A stretch of 64,000 nt of DNA from Planctomycetaceae bacterium (GCA_013823135.1 PNLP01000015.1:78072-142071), one strand, 5' to 3'. Positions 18,526-28,302 are shown, counted from the stretch's first letter. The notes: generated by a model not told the origin, from the letters alone. Made by a program: numbers and translations.

Positions 18526-18597
18526 GGCGAGCGGGGACGCGAGTCCCCTGATTGCGTTGTTGGCATCACAACAGGGGACTCGCGTCCCCCGCTCGCC
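18526..18597. repeat. REPIN-like inverted repeat at a convergent junction
   Basis: Arms 18526-18550 and 18572-18597 are inverted copies starting GGCGAGCGG and ending CCGCTCGCC, the same outer bases as the RAYT-flanking repeats but with a different core (GGACGCGAGTCCCCTG). It fills the gap between the sulfatase stop and the convergent lipoprotein stop. Confidence 0.8.
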
Positions 18598-18603
18598 TCA
18601 GCA

Positions 18604-19047
18604 TTACTTCTTGGCCTTGGGCGTCAGTTTCTCAGGCTTGGCGGGTTTGTCAGCTTTCGGGCTGGGAGGGGCGGCCTTCGGGATGCTGATTTCCAGTTGC
18701 AGCTTGTCCGAGCCCGCGGCAAAGTCTTGCTTTTCCTGGTGGTCGGTGAAAAGCGGCTTACCGAGCGGTAGTTCGTTGCCCGGCTTGCCATCGAACCCCT
18801 CGACTCGCACCAGATATGCACCCGGTCGCACGCCTCGGCCCTGATCGGTGGTGTCGAACTTCCCACCCTTCACGTAAGCGTACCCCTGGGGTGGCTTACC
18901 GGGGTGGTTCGGGTCCGGGTCGAACCACACGACACCAGCGGGAAGTGGCTCACCGCCGTGTGTGACACTCCCCGAGACGTCTTTCAACTTCTCATCAGCG
19001 CAACCCGCAGCACAGGCTGCAATGGCGACGAACAGAGCGATTCGCAT
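18604..19047 (-). CDS. Small lipoprotein with transthyretin/CpcR-like beta domain
   Basis: A 147-residue predicted lipoprotein. Its lipobox A-A-G-C follows MRIALFVAIAAC, so Cys16 is the likely lipidated residue. The body carries the pattern 'VSGSVTHGGEPLPAGVVWFDPD...GVRPGAYLVRVEG', typical of carboxypeptidase regulatory-like beta-sandwich domains. The last 25 residues are rich in Lys and Pro. It starts 14 bp after the DUF1559 gene on the same strand, as do three other such lipoproteins in this window. The function is unknown; an outer-surface partner of the pseudopilin is a plausible inference. Confidence 0.85.
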   Translation of the reverse strand: MRIALFVAIAACAAGCADEKLKDVSGSVTHGGEPLPAGVVWFDPDPNHPGKPPQGYAYVKGGKFDTTDQGRGVRPGAYLVRVEGFDGKPGNELPLGKPLFTDHQEKQDFAAGSDKLQLEISIPKAAPPSPKADKPAKPEKLTPKAKK

Positions 19048-19061
19048 GGCGTGCCTCGTTG

Positions 19062-19994
19062 TCAGTCGCCAGAGATGATTTCGCCGCCGTTCATGCTCGC
19101 CAGCGCCTTGTACGTGACCAGTGGAATCTGATCCCGTAAGAACCGGATGCTCCCGTCGCCCATGCAGAAGTTGGCCCCGCCCGTGTGCATGCTCCCCATC
19201 GCGATGTCGTTGAAGGTGGCAATAGACGGCGAATTCATCGCGTTGGTGATGTTCTTCGCACCAGCGCAGACTTCGGCCGTGTCGCACCCGCGAAGCCACG
19301 ACCGATAGCGGGTGCCCGTGGTTTCGTTGTTCCACGACAATTCGCCGAGCATGATCGTGTTCGACGTGCCGTCGCTGGCGTCCGTGAGTTTGCGGCCGGC
19401 GTCTTCGTCAACTGAGGTTGTGGCGTCGTTCTGGAAGAACCCGCAGGTCGAGAAGCCCCCGTGCGCCCCGGTGGTGTCGAGCGGGTACGCGGCGCTGGTT
19501 GCCGGGTTGGTCCCCTTGGGGCCGTAAATTGCGTAATAGTGCGTGGTGTAGGGCGACTGCGTACCGACCAGGTCCGGGGCGTTCACGAAGTGCGGGGTGG
19601 CTGTGCCCATCTGATCCCGGACCGCCGAGGGGCAGATGTAGGTGTTGATCCGGGTCAGGCCATACGGATTGTTTTTGTTCGTTCCCGTGTACGAGCCAGC
19701 GGCCTTGCTGACCTTGGTCGCCAGAGGCCCCTGCTCAATGTACGGCAGGATGTAAACCGTCCAGCTCAGTTCGGTTTTCAACTCGCCGGCTCGCGGCAGC
19801 GATCCGCGGACATCGTGCCACGAGTGCATGGCGATGCCGAGTTGTTTCAGGTTATTCGCACACTTGGCTCGTGCGGCAGCTTCGCGAACCTTCTGAACGG
19901 CTGGGAGGAGGAGGCCAATCAGGATTGCAATGATTGCGATTACAACCAGTAGCTCAATCAGCGTAAACCCACGGCGGACCGGGTTTTCGGACAT
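19062..19994 (-). CDS. DUF1559 type IV pilin-like (H-X9-DG) protein
   Basis: A 310-residue protein with a prepilin leader: '[18 protein letters not shown]' gives the G-F-T-x-x-E cleavage/methylation site and the N-terminal hydrophobic helix. The body is the planctomycete DUF1559 domain, with 'KCANNLKQLGIAMHSWHD' near the start and 'MHTGGANFCMGDGSIRFL' (H-X9-DG) near the end. Such proteins are presumed pseudopilins, processed by a prepilin peptidase and assembled at the cell surface. A GAGG site precedes the start. The linked lipoprotein gene follows at 19047. Confidence 0.92.
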   Translation of the reverse strand: MSENPVRRGFTLIELLVVIAIIAILIGLLLPAVQKVREAAARAKCANNLKQLGIAMHSWHDVRGSLPRAGELKTELSWTVYILPYIEQGPLATKVSKAAGSYTGTNKNNPYGLTRINTYICPSAVRDQMGTATPHFVNAPDLVGTQSPYTTHYYAIYGPKGTNPATSAAYPLDTTGAHGGFSTCGFFQNDATTSVDEDAGRKLTDASDGTSNTIMLGELSWNNETTGTRYRSWLRGCDTAEVCAGAKNITNAMNSPSIATFNDIAMGSMHTGGANFCMGDGSIRFLRDQIPLVTYKALASMNGGEIISGD

Positions 19995-20114
19995 TGGCTA
20001 TTCCTCGGAGAGCGAAGGAAAACCGATCGCGAACTAAACGAAATGAACCGCATTGAACACCATAGAGCCGTTCCCGGACCGGTTGGACAAAACTTTTCGC
20101 GAAATTAAACGAGG

Positions 20115-20144
20115 AAGCCCCCGGATCAACCGATCCGGGGGCTT
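20115..20144 (-). terminator. Hairpin downstream of the alpha-2-macroglobulin gene
   Basis: A perfect 13-bp stem (20115-20127 with 20132-20144, core GCCCCCGGATC) and a 4-base loop lie 20 bp past the stop of the macroglobulin gene. A short T-containing stretch follows on the minus strand, fitting a rho-independent terminator. Confidence 0.7.
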
Positions 20145-20164
20145 CTGGAATTGGTGTAGCCCAC

Positions 20165-23100
20165 TCACTTCACTTCGAGATTGATGTTCTCGGAGTGGCT
20201 GTTGAACTCCGGTGCGTACATGCACTGGATGTTCGCGTAGCCCGTGGGGTACTTACCCTTGTGTTGCACTCGCACAGGGTACTCGAACACGTAGGTTCCC
20301 TTCGGGAGGTAGTCGATGTAGAAGTGGCTCGCGGTGTCCTTCGTGCTCTCGTAGTAGCCGAGGCCGTCCTGGTACTTGTACCGCGAGAGCACGTTCACCG
20401 GCTCCGTGCCCGAGCCGCGATGATCCTTCATGTGGACGTATTCCATGTCGCGATCGGTTCGCAGTACGATCCGCACCACGATCTCGTCGCCCACGGCGAT
20501 CGCGTCGTTCGGCTTCACTTCCGTGATGACCGGCCCCGCCTTCGTGTACGCCCGCTTGAACAGTTTCTTCTCCAGCTTTAGAGGAGTCCCCTCGTGCGGC
20601 GTCACCTTGGAGATGTCTTCGAGATAGCTCCAGTGAACGCTGCCCCAGCTCACACCCGGATCGGTCTTCTTCACCGTGATCGTGGCCAGCGACGGCAGCA
20701 CTTCGGTTCGCAGGAACTTGTGCTCGTAGAAGCCCGTGCCCGCCTCGACCTTCTCGGGCTTGATCGCCTGGTTGCCGACAGAAACTTCCACGATCGCGTC
20801 CGACTTCAGTAGATTGTCGCCTCGCAGAAGCAGAGCATAGATCGCGTCAGCGGTTGCCTTGGTAGTTTTCCAGTCGGTCGTCTGCTTCATCTTGAGCAAC
20901 CAAACCTTGCAGTCTTCGACCGAGGTGGCGTCGTTCATGACCTCGTCGAACGCCTCGATCATCATGGCCTGCGTTTCGATCGGAGCGTGGAACCACGAGA
21001 AGTTCAACTCCAGGTCGCGCCAGTACATGCCCATCTCTTCGTCGGTCTTGGAGCGTTCCTTGATCGATCGCATGATGCCCGTCGGCGTTTCCTTGTCGCC
21101 GAATCGCTTGAGGCCGACGGCGAGGTGGGCCTGCGACTGACGGTTGGCCAGTTTCAGCCAGTACTTCTTCGCCTGCCCCAGCCAGTAGTCGATGGCGTTC
21201 TTGTGCTGATTCGCGACCGCCTTGTCCGCCAGGAAGAAGCTCCGGGCGTACAGGTACAGCGCGATCGTTGGGCTGAGGTGGTTATCGTCGGGCTTGTGCT
21301 TCAGTGCCCACTGATACTGCTGATCGGCCCAGTTATCGAGGCGATCGATTGCCCTCACGGCCGGAGCAGCGTCGATCTTCACGCCGAGGTGCCGCAACCG
21401 GCCGTATCCCGTCGTGATGTACAGCGTGATGTAGTCGTTGCCAGGGCCGCCCGGGAACCACGGCCACGCGCCGTCGGCGTACTGCATCTGGGCCAGCTTC
21501 GCCATCAGGTTCGCGGTCTCGTTGTTGAGACGGTTCTCGTCGAACAGAATGCCCACGTTCTTGCGGGCTTGGCCTTCCTTCACGGCCTGCCGAACCCACG
21601 GCGTTTCTTCGAGCATGACGGATTTCAAGTCCTGGTTCTTCTCCAGCGGGCTATCGAGGGCATCGGTTCCCTTCCACTGGTCGAACACGCGGCGAATCTT
21701 CGGATCGCTCTTCCCGATGTGGTGGGCGAGCGAGTTGGCGTACAGGCGGTTGAAGGTCTGTTCCGTGCATTCGTGCGGGAACTCCATCAGGTACGGCAGC
21801 GCCATCACCGCGTACCACGCGGGTTGCGACACCATCTGCACCGTGTAACTCTGGTGCTTGATGGTGTTGCTTTCGCCGGACAACCGCAGCTTGGCGAAGT
21901 CGAAGTTCTTGCTGCCCGCATTGCGGATCGGCAAGGGCATCGACTCCTGCACCAGCACGCGGCGAGACAGCACGGGGATGATCCCTTCTTCGCCGTCCGA
22001 GTGGCGTTCGCTGGCAGCGACGACCTTGTAGGTCAGCGGGCCGACGCCGTCCGGCACGTTGATCCGCCACGAGAACGTCTTGCTTTCTCCCGCAGGCAGG
22101 TCAAACTCCTGCGTTGGTACCGTGTTGGCCAACTCTGCGTCGAGCGGCTTCATCGTGCGAGTGTCGTTGAGTGCGAGCTTCACGGCACCCTTCTGGCGGG
22201 TCGCACCCTGGTTGCTGACCTTGGTGGTGAACTCCAGGATGTCCCCCTCGCGGAGGAACCGCGGCGGGTTCGGCTGTGCCATCAGATCCTTGGCCGTGAC
22301 GACCTCGCCCTTGATGAACCCGCTGCGCAGGTTCTTGTCGTGGGCGAACGCCATCAACTTCCACTTCGTGAGGGCTTCGGGAACCTGGAACTCGATGCGG
22401 ACTTCGCCTTCCGCGTTCGACACGAGGTGCGGGAAGAAGAACGCCGTCTCGTTCAGGTTCTTGCGAGCCGAAACGCTGTTCAGGTCAGGTCCATCACCGC
22501 CGTTCGGGCCACCCGGATCGCCGTTCTGTTTGTCACTTTTCGCGTCGGCGGAAGCCTTGGCACTCTGCTCCAAACCGTTCGCGTTAGCGCCGGGCGCTCG
22601 CGGCGGAGCCATCCCCGCCATCCCACCGCCAGCGGTGGCGTACATACCGTCCCTTAACCCACCTCCTTCGCCACGACCGAAGCCCCATTGATCGTCGAAG
22701 GCGAGGCCACCACCCTTGGAGAAGTACTCGTATCGCATGTAGTTCTGCGTCAACTCTGCCGGGAAGCCGCGATAGGTCAGGTCCACGTTCTTGTGGCTGT
22801 GCGGCCACTGCCCCTGGATATGGTTGAAGTACTTCGAGGTGTTCTCGAACCGCAGCCCGATCCATGTTCGGTCGTGGCGGAACATGCTGAAGCGTTCCAT
22901 CCAGTTGTGCGGCAGGTACGCATCGAGCGAGGCGTCGTACATTCCGGCCACCATCTCGGCCACGGCCTTCGCCGCGTTCGGCCCGGTCACGATCGCCGTG
23001 TACGTCTCCTTCTGGCCCGGCTCCAGCTTCGAGATGAACCGCTCCCACTTCACGGTCAGGTTCTTGTTCGACCAGGGCACATCAATGTGCCGGCTCGTGA

Positions 23101-26100
23101 GGTACGCACGGTTCTCACGAACGTAGGTGATGCGAACGGTGAACCCGCCCCGCATGTCCTCAGTCACGGCTTGTTTGAGCGTGAACTGCGTCTTCCCCGG
23201 TTCGGTCCAGTAGGCTTGCAGGTTCTTGCCGCGGTGCTCGACTTCCACGAATGCCCGGCCGCTCTCGTAGCCCGTACCCCAGAGCATCGTGAACTCTTCG
23301 CCCGGTTCGACCGACCACTTGGGAGCGGCCACGAAGTTCGGGATCTTCACGTTGAACGTGGCGGCTGCTGGGTTTAGCACCGTGAACTGATACTTCGTGG
23401 TCACTTTCTTGCCGAACTTGTCGGCCGTCTCCAGGATCGCTCGATAGATGCCCGGTGCCAGTTTGGTGCTGGTGTCGGCCTTGCCGTTGCCGTTGGTTGT
23501 GAAGTCTCCTGAGAAAGCCACGTCGCCCAGTTCCCAGCTGATCGGCTTGGCTGGGTCGGGCTTGGGAACTTCGTCTTCCTTCACCGGACGCCACCAGTAG
23601 CGACCGCTATCAATCTCGCCGCGGGCCGGTTTCTCGGGTTGCTTCAGGGCGTAGACCTTGATCGTCCCCTTGGCGACCTGGCCCTCGCCGTCGAGCGTGG
23701 CCGTGTTGATGTCGAACTTCACGTCCTTGTCGGTGGTCAGCCACGCATCCGTCGAGAGCTTCGCACGGAGCGCGACGTAACCCACCTGCACGGCCTTCGT
23801 TCCCGTGCGGGTTTCGCCCGTCGTGTCCGTCACGTCCGCGGTGATCGAATAGCGGAAGGCCGGTTCGTCCTTCGGGTTCACCGTCAGGTCGGGCAGAGCC
23901 ACGAACGGGATCGTGAAGCTGCCATCGAGTTCGGTCTGCACAACGCCGTTGGCGATCTCCTGCGCCGGGCGGTTCGGCACCGGTCGCCACCAGCAGTATT
24001 CGAAGAACCAGTCGGGGTAACGCACTTCGCGGGTCACGCGGAACGCCACCTTGGCGGCACCAACGGGCACGCCGTTGTATTGCATCGCCTTGCCCGGCAC
24101 CTTCACGGTGTCGTTCAACTTGAAGGCTTCCTTCGGTGCCTCCACCTCGACCTTGAACTTGGGCCGCTTGTATTCCTCGACGTTGAACGCGGCCGCGCTG
24201 CCGGTCTCGACCGCATAGATGTGCATGTGGCCCATCAAACGGTCGCGGGGAGCCGTGAAACTGCCCGAGATCGAGCCGAAGTCGTTGCTCGTCGTGTCGA
24301 GCTTGGCGATTTCCTTCCCGTTCACGTCTTTGAACTGAACGGTGATCTTGCGGTTCGCCACGGTCTCGTAGTTGTCCTTCCCCTCGTCGGTCCGGGTCAC
24401 GATCCCCTTGAACGAGATCGTCTGGCCGGGCCGGTAAAGCGAGCGGTCCGTGAAGAACACAACCGACTCGTAGCTGTGGGGCTTGCCACGTTCGCCGTGA
24501 GAGTAACTGTCGTGTGCGGTGGCGAGGATCATGTCCTTGTGTGTGACAACGACCATGTGCGCCCGGTCGCGTGGCACGGTGATCCTGTACAGCCCGTTCT
24601 TGTCGGTGATCCCCGATTCGCCCGGCGCCCACCCGCCATTGTTCTGTCGCAGCCACACCTGAGCCTTTGCACCTTCGACGGGTTCGCCCGTGGTGGCAGT
24701 TGTAACCTGCCCAGAAGCGACCAGACTGCTGTAATCGTTGCGATCGATGAGCGCGAGATCGCACGCAAAGAAATCCGTGTAAGTCACCGGGGCATCACCC
24801 GCGAAGTTCTCGGTGTGCCCGGCGATGATGTAGTAGAACCCGGGCTTCAGACCCTTGGGTGCGGGGATCGACTCGGTCCGCAGCTTGTAGTCCGGCGTGG
24901 CCGGCAGGTCGTGCTCGAAGCTCAGCACGGGGTCGAGGCTCAACAAAGCCTTGGCCTCGTTCTCATTGAGATGTTCGGGTCGCCATTTTGCCTGCTTCAG
25001 CCGGTCGATGTAATCGGCCTTCACCACGCGGAAGTAAACCTTCGTGATGTTCTTGTAGCTGACGCGCAGATCGGGGAGCGGTTCGGCCCACACCCGTTCC
25101 GTGGTCACGCTCGCGGACTTGGACTCGATGCTCTGAACGAGGTTGAAGCAGAGCTTCCCGCCAGGGCTGTCTGGGAAAGCATTCATGCCGACGAGTGCCA
25201 CCTCGCGAGCCTTGACCAGATCGCCTTCACCTTGGATGACGGAGGCGAGCTGGAACTGAGCCATCGCGAAGAGTTCGTGCTTGGCGTTGGCCTTGGAGAA
25301 CGCTTCGAGAGCAGCCTTGTAGCGGTCGTTCTTGTTGGTGCCGACGGCCTTGTTGTGACCGAACCGGAGGCGGTGCAGATCGGTATCGAGCAGGGCAGAG
25401 TTGTCGTTATCGTCCTTGTGGAACGCGAGCAACTTCTGGAACAGCTTGATCCCCTTGACCGTGCGGTTGTTGGCGTCGGTGGTTTTGGGTTCCCAGGCGA
25501 GGAACTTCTCGAGCGAGTCGAAAATCGGGCTGTCGGCGGTCAGGTTGAACGAATCCTGCGGTTTCGCGCCGGCTTGCTCAGCGGAGGAATAGAAGCTCAG
25601 TGCGTCGAACGCGAGGAAGTCGTAGAGCGTGGGGCGGTATTTGTCGGGGATGCTCCCCTTTTCGAGCAGAATTGCGAATTGCGCAATCGGCGTCGCTTTC
25701 AGTTCCTTCTCGTTGGCGATGGCCTTCTCGAAAGTCTTGTCGATCTCGGCGAAGATGCGGGGCAAGTCCCACGTCTGGATGTCTTCGCCGGGCGAGTTGC
25801 CGGTCTGGGTGCGCTGGGTGAACCGCCAGCGGTTCTGCTGGAAGTATTGCCAGTACCAGTGGGCGAGGATCGCGGTCATCACGGGCTTCATCTCGGCCGG
25901 GCGGCCTTCGATTTCCGCCTGCATCCGCGTGATCTTCTCCTCGGGCTTGTTCCCCTCGATGTTCCCTTCCAGGTTGATCTTCTTGGCGATGGCCTTGATG
26001 GCCTCGGGATACGCTTTATCCTTAATGGCACCCTCAATGATCGGTTCGAGTGCCTTGATGCCGGTGAGAGGCAGTCCCTTGGCGTCAGCCTCGGCGACCT

Positions 26101-26221
26101 GCTTCCAGAGGTCGGGCCGGGGCGGTTGGGCGGCCGTGTAAGAGGTGACGACCAGGGCAATTCCGGCGGCAACACACGCCAGGGAGATGCCAAACGCAGT
26201 CAAGCGTTTCTGCCGTGTCAT
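20165..26221 (-). CDS. Bacterial alpha-2-macroglobulin family protein
   Basis: A 2018-residue exported protein with an N-terminal signal or anchor ('FGISLACVAAGIALVV') and no lipobox. After a helical N-terminal region, MG2-type beta domains occur around residues 510-700 ('DRSLYRPGQTISFKG'). Further MG domains follow. A Gly/Pro-rich low-complexity segment (about 1180-1245) sits where a bait region would lie. The central macroglobulin domain starts near 1254 ('FPHLVSNAEGEVRIEFQVPEAL' split around FPHL). The thioester motif is C1485-T-E-Q in 'PHECTEQTFNR', followed by the alpha-helical thioester domain and a C-terminal MG domain. Known members trap proteases in the periplasm. The usual partner pbpC is absent here. 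Confidence 0.92.
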   Translation of the reverse strand: MTRQKRLTAFGISLACVAAGIALVVTSYTAAQPPRPDLWKQVAEADAKGLPLTGIKALEPIIEGAIKDKAYPEAIKAIAKKINLEGNIEGNKPEEKITRMQAEIEGRPAEMKPVMTAILAHWYWQYFQQNRWRFTQRTQTGNSPGEDIQTWDLPRIFAEIDKTFEKAIANEKELKATPIAQFAILLEKGSIPDKYRPTLYDFLAFDALSFYSSAEQAGAKPQDSFNLTADSPIFDSLEKFLAWEPKTTDANNRTVKGIKLFQKLLAFHKDDNDNSALLDTDLHRLRFGHNKAVGTNKNDRYKAALEAFSKANAKHELFAMAQFQLASVIQGEGDLVKAREVALVGMNAFPDSPGGKLCFNLVQSIESKSASVTTERVWAEPLPDLRVSYKNITKVYFRVVKADYIDRLKQAKWRPEHLNENEAKALLSLDPVLSFEHDLPATPDYKLRTESIPAPKGLKPGFYYIIAGHTENFAGDAPVTYTDFFACDLALIDRNDYSSLVASGQVTTATTGEPVEGAKAQVWLRQNNGGWAPGESGITDKNGLYRITVPRDRAHMVVVTHKDMILATAHDSYSHGERGKPHSYESVVFFTDRSLYRPGQTISFKGIVTRTDEGKDNYETVANRKITVQFKDVNGKEIAKLDTTSNDFGSISGSFTAPRDRLMGHMHIYAVETGSAAAFNVEEYKRPKFKVEVEAPKEAFKLNDTVKVPGKAMQYNGVPVGAAKVAFRVTREVRYPDWFFEYCWWRPVPNRPAQEIANGVVQTELDGSFTIPFVALPDLTVNPKDEPAFRYSITADVTDTTGETRTGTKAVQVGYVALRAKLSTDAWLTTDKDVKFDINTATLDGEGQVAKGTIKVYALKQPEKPARGEIDSGRYWWRPVKEDEVPKPDPAKPISWELGDVAFSGDFTTNGNGKADTSTKLAPGIYRAILETADKFGKKVTTKYQFTVLNPAAATFNVKIPNFVAAPKWSVEPGEEFTMLWGTGYESGRAFVEVEHRGKNLQAYWTEPGKTQFTLKQAVTEDMRGGFTVRITYVRENRAYLTSRHIDVPWSNKNLTVKWERFISKLEPGQKETYTAIVTGPNAAKAVAEMVAGMYDASLDAYLPHNWMERFSMFRHDRTWIGLRFENTSKYFNHIQGQWPHSHKNVDLTYRGFPAELTQNYMRYEYFSKGGGLAFDDQWGFGRGEGGGLRDGMYATAGGGMAGMAPPRAPGANANGLEQSAKASADAKSDKQNGDPGGPNGGDGPDLNSVSARKNLNETAFFFPHLVSNAEGEVRIEFQVPEALTKWKLMAFAHDKNLRSGFIKGEVVTAKDLMAQPNPPRFLREGDILEFTTKVSNQGATRQKGAVKLALNDTRTMKPLDAELANTVPTQEFDLPAGESKTFSWRINVPDGVGPLTYKVVAASERHSDGEEGIIPVLSRRVLVQESMPLPIRNAGSKNFDFAKLRLSGESNTIKHQSYTVQMVSQPAWYAVMALPYLMEFPHECTEQTFNRLYANSLAHHIGKSDPKIRRVFDQWKGTDALDSPLEKNQDLKSVMLEETPWVRQAVKEGQARKNVGILFDENRLNNETANLMAKLAQMQYADGAWPWFPGGPGNDYITLYITTGYGRLRHLGVKIDAAPAVRAIDRLDNWADQQYQWALKHKPDDNHLSPTIALYLYARSFFLADKAVANQHKNAIDYWLGQAKKYWLKLANRQSQAHLAVGLKRFGDKETPTGIMRSIKERSKTDEEMGMYWRDLELNFSWFHAPIETQAMMIEAFDEVMNDATSVEDCKVWLLKMKQTTDWKTTKATADAIYALLLRGDNLLKSDAIVEVSVGNQAIKPEKVEAGTGFYEHKFLRTEVLPSLATITVKKTDPGVSWGSVHWSYLEDISKVTPHEGTPLKLEKKLFKRAYTKAGPVITEVKPNDAIAVGDEIVVRIVLRTDRDMEYVHMKDHRGSGTEPVNVLSRYKYQDGLGYYESTKDTASHFYIDYLPKGTYVFEYPVRVQHKGKYPTGYANIQCMYAPEFNSHSENINLEVK

Positions 26222-26780
26222 GGAGCGATCCCTTCGGAGAAAACGGAGAGGATCGGGCGCTGACGCCCGCACTCAATGATTTAGACGAGTTGTGAGTCAA
26301 GAAAGATTTATCACGCAGGGCAGTTGCGTGTTTCAAGTTGAGCTGTTCATGTAGCCCCCTCGCTCGCTTGCGCGTTTTGAAATTGCGATATTGGGCGTGG
26401 CATTTTGGTTTTCACCCCGAAGGGGTGGGACAACGTAGCCCAGGGCAAGCCGAAGGCGCCGCCCTGGGAACGGCCGGAACCCAGTGATCCACCCTGAAGG
26501 GGTGGGACAACCACCGTCCCTGCGCACGCCTGTCGCACCCCTTCAGGGTGCGTGCGCCTCTTCTCATCGAACCCAGGGCGGCGACAGCTTCGCTGTCTTG
26601 CCCTGGGCTACGTTGTCACAGCCTTTCAGGCTGAAACCCACCCAACGTGAAACACCGGACGGCCCGGATTTATCAGGCGACACGGATGAAATTGCGGCTT
26701 GTGTCGCTCTTATGCGGTCGCTATCGTTGCCGCAAATCATCGACCCCGGAACGTTTCGCGACACTAACCCTGGAGGGGAT
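26222..26780. repeat. Intergenic region filled with palindromic repeats
   Basis: This 560-bp divergent gap holds several repeats. About 26373-26440 is similar to 63735-63802 and includes TTCACCCCGAAGGGGTGGGA. Two copies of AAGGGGTGGGACAAC follow, then CACCCCTTCAGGGTGCG and an inverted CCCAGGGCGGCG / GCCGCCCTGGG pair spanning about 26433-26610. The last 140 bp before 26781 have no repeat and probably carry the promoter for the small lipoprotein gene. Confidence 0.75.
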
Positions 26781-27032
26781 ATGCATTGGGCATATCGAAT
26801 TGTTCTCGGTTCGATAGCGGCAATGAACGCCGGGGGCTGTTCGCTGTGGCGGAACGAACTGGAAGAAGAGAAAACGAGCCTGGAGGCATCGAAGTCATCC
26901 GTTCAGGACATTCTCGACAAGAACGCTCCTGTCGGGAGTCGTTGGGGAACGTCTCCCGATACCGCTCGGTTGCTCGACGACAAGAATCGGTACGATAAGA
27001 GAATTCGCGAGATCGACGAAGAACTGAAGTAA
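26781..27032 (+). CDS. Small predicted lipoprotein with coiled-coil tail
   Basis: An 83-residue protein starting at 26781 with an excellent ribosome site, TGGAGGGG, at 26771-26778. The N-terminus 'YRIVLGSIAAMNAGGC' is a lipoprotein signal with lipobox A-G-G-C. The rest is charged and helical ('NELEEEKTSLEASKSS', 'DKRIREIDEELK'), suggesting a short coiled coil. I do not recognise the family. The PII-like gene starts 8 bp after its stop, so the two are probably co-transcribed. Confidence 0.65.
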   Translation: MHWAYRIVLGSIAAMNAGGCSLWRNELEEEKTSLEASKSSVQDILDKNAPVGSRWGTSPDTARLLDDKNRYDKRIREIDEELK

Positions 27033-27040
27033 ACTGACCC

Positions 27041-27355
27041 ATGAAGCAACTCACCATCGTCGTGAAGCCGTTCCGGGCCGAGGCGGTTCTGCGGGTCATC
27101 GCGGATCTGGGCGTCACCGCCTGTGCCGTGCGTGAGGCCAAGGGATACGGACGGCAGAAAGGCTACCTCGACCGTTACCGCGGTTCCGAGTACAGCGCGG
27201 CGTATCTGCCGAAGATCGAAATCACCGTCTGGGTTACGGACGCACAGGCCGAAGAACTCGGCGAGAAACTACCCAAAATCGCGCGCACGGGCCGCATCGG
27301 GGATGGGAAGGTGTTCATTCTTCCGCTCGCGTGGCCGGAACCGCTCGAATTTTAG
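27041..27355 (+). CDS. PII-like nitrogen-regulatory protein
   Basis: A 104-residue PII family protein. The T-loop region reads 'YGRQKGYLDRYRGSEYSAAYL', which I split as YGRQKG and RGSEYSAAYLPKIEI. The uridylylation tyrosine is at the canonical position, Tyr51. The B-loop/C-terminal signature 'TGRIGDGKVFILPL' is present. PII proteins sense 2-oxoglutarate and ATP/ADP and control nitrogen uptake and assimilation. It is slightly shorter than GlnB/GlnK (112). No amtB, glnA or glnD is nearby, so its partner cannot be told from context. Confidence 0.88.
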   Translation: MKQLTIVVKPFRAEAVLRVIADLGVTACAVREAKGYGRQKGYLDRYRGSEYSAAYLPKIEITVWVTDAQAEELGEKLPKIARTGRIGDGKVFILPLAWPEPLEF

Positions 27356-27549
27356 TTGGGAGGTGTCCACAATCTGGGCGAGAGCGGTGGAAAACCGATC
27401 TCTTGAATACTTGGCGGAATGGACACTGGCAACTCAGCGGTTCGTATCCAATAATACTCCCGCGAGGCCACCGCATCCGCCACCCACAATTGGGCACGGG
27501 TGCGATTCACACCTCTCGCTTCCGTGGTACTTCCCCAGGAGACGCCTTC

Positions 27550-28302
27550 GTGACCACCCGACTTCGCCTTTCGGTCGGCAGCATCGCCCTGCTTACCGGC
27601 CTGTGCTTCCTCGCCGGGGCCAACGCCGCCCCGGTTCTTCCGCCCGAGACTTACAAGAAGGCCGCCGACGCGGACATTGCTCAACTGAAAGAGCACATCA
27701 AGACGTGCGACACGGACCCGTCGCAGGCCAAGCGATTCGCCCCGACCGCGAAGTCTCTCGCCATGATCATCGCCATGTACGGCGAAGCAACCGGCGACGC
27801 TGCTCTGCGTGACGGCGCTGTGAAGGTAGCCGAGGCGCTCGCGAAGAAGGATTTCAAGGCTGCGGGTGCTGCTGCCAAGGATCTCGCCGCCAAGGGTACC
27901 GGCAAGGCTCTGGCTGCGGGTGGGCTTCCTGGCAAGGCCAAGTTTGGCCTCGAAGAAGCCATGTCCCCCTTCCGCGGCAGCAAGGTCGGCGGATTGAACA
28001 TCGAGAAGGACATCCGCGACGGGATGAAGGGCGGCGGCCTTGACGGCTCGGCTCTCCAGATCCTCGCCGCACGCACGGCGATCCTCAGCGAATACACCCT
28101 CGCTTTCCCCAACGAGAAGGCCAAGATCAACAAGGCGAACGAGGCCAAGTGGGAGAAGTGGAGCAAGGACATGATCGAGGTCAGCAAGAAGTTGGACGCG
28201 GAAGCTGGCAAGGGGAAGGGCGCAGACCCCAAGGAAGTCGTGAAGTTGCTCAAACTTCTCGACGCGAAGTGCTCCGATTGCCACAACGAATTCCGAGATT
28301 GA
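27550..28302 (+). CDS. Exported monoheme cytochrome with C-terminal CxxCH
   Basis: A 250-residue protein starting at GTG 27550 with AGGAG at 27537-27541. A signal peptide ends in 'AGANA'. The body is helical and rich in Lys, Ala and Gly. The only heme-attachment site is C241-S-D-C244-H245, ten residues from the C-terminus, the position typical of cytochrome c' four-helix-bundle proteins. At 250 residues it is about twice the usual cytochrome c' length, suggesting an internal helical insertion. A periplasmic electron-transfer or gas-binding role is inferred. A strong terminator follows at 28324. Confidence 0.8.
   Translation: MTTRLRLSVGSIALLTGLCFLAGANAAPVLPPETYKKAADADIAQLKEHIKTCDTDPSQAKRFAPTAKSLAMIIAMYGEATGDAALRDGAVKVAEALAKKDFKAAGAAAKDLAAKGTGKALAAGGLPGKAKFGLEEAMSPFRGSKVGGLNIEKDIRDGMKGGGLDGSALQILAARTAILSEYTLAFPNEKAKINKANEAKWEKWSKDMIEVSKKLDAEAGKGKGADPKEVVKLLKLLDAKCSDCHNEFRD

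Noticed and set aside
23639..26263. An 874-codon plus-strand frame opposite the macroglobulin gene.
   Set aside because: It mirrors codon bias of the real gene, and has no ribosome site or recognisable domain; the minus strand has the thioester and MG motifs.
26484..26780. Extending the small lipoprotein gene upstream to 26484.
   Set aside because: That part is translated repeat sequence; the ATG at 26781 has an ideal ribosome site and begins the lipoprotein signal.
27041..27355. Naming the PII-like gene glnB or glnK.
   Set aside because: Tyr51 and the signature motifs fit PII, but without amtB or glnA nearby the paralogue cannot be told.
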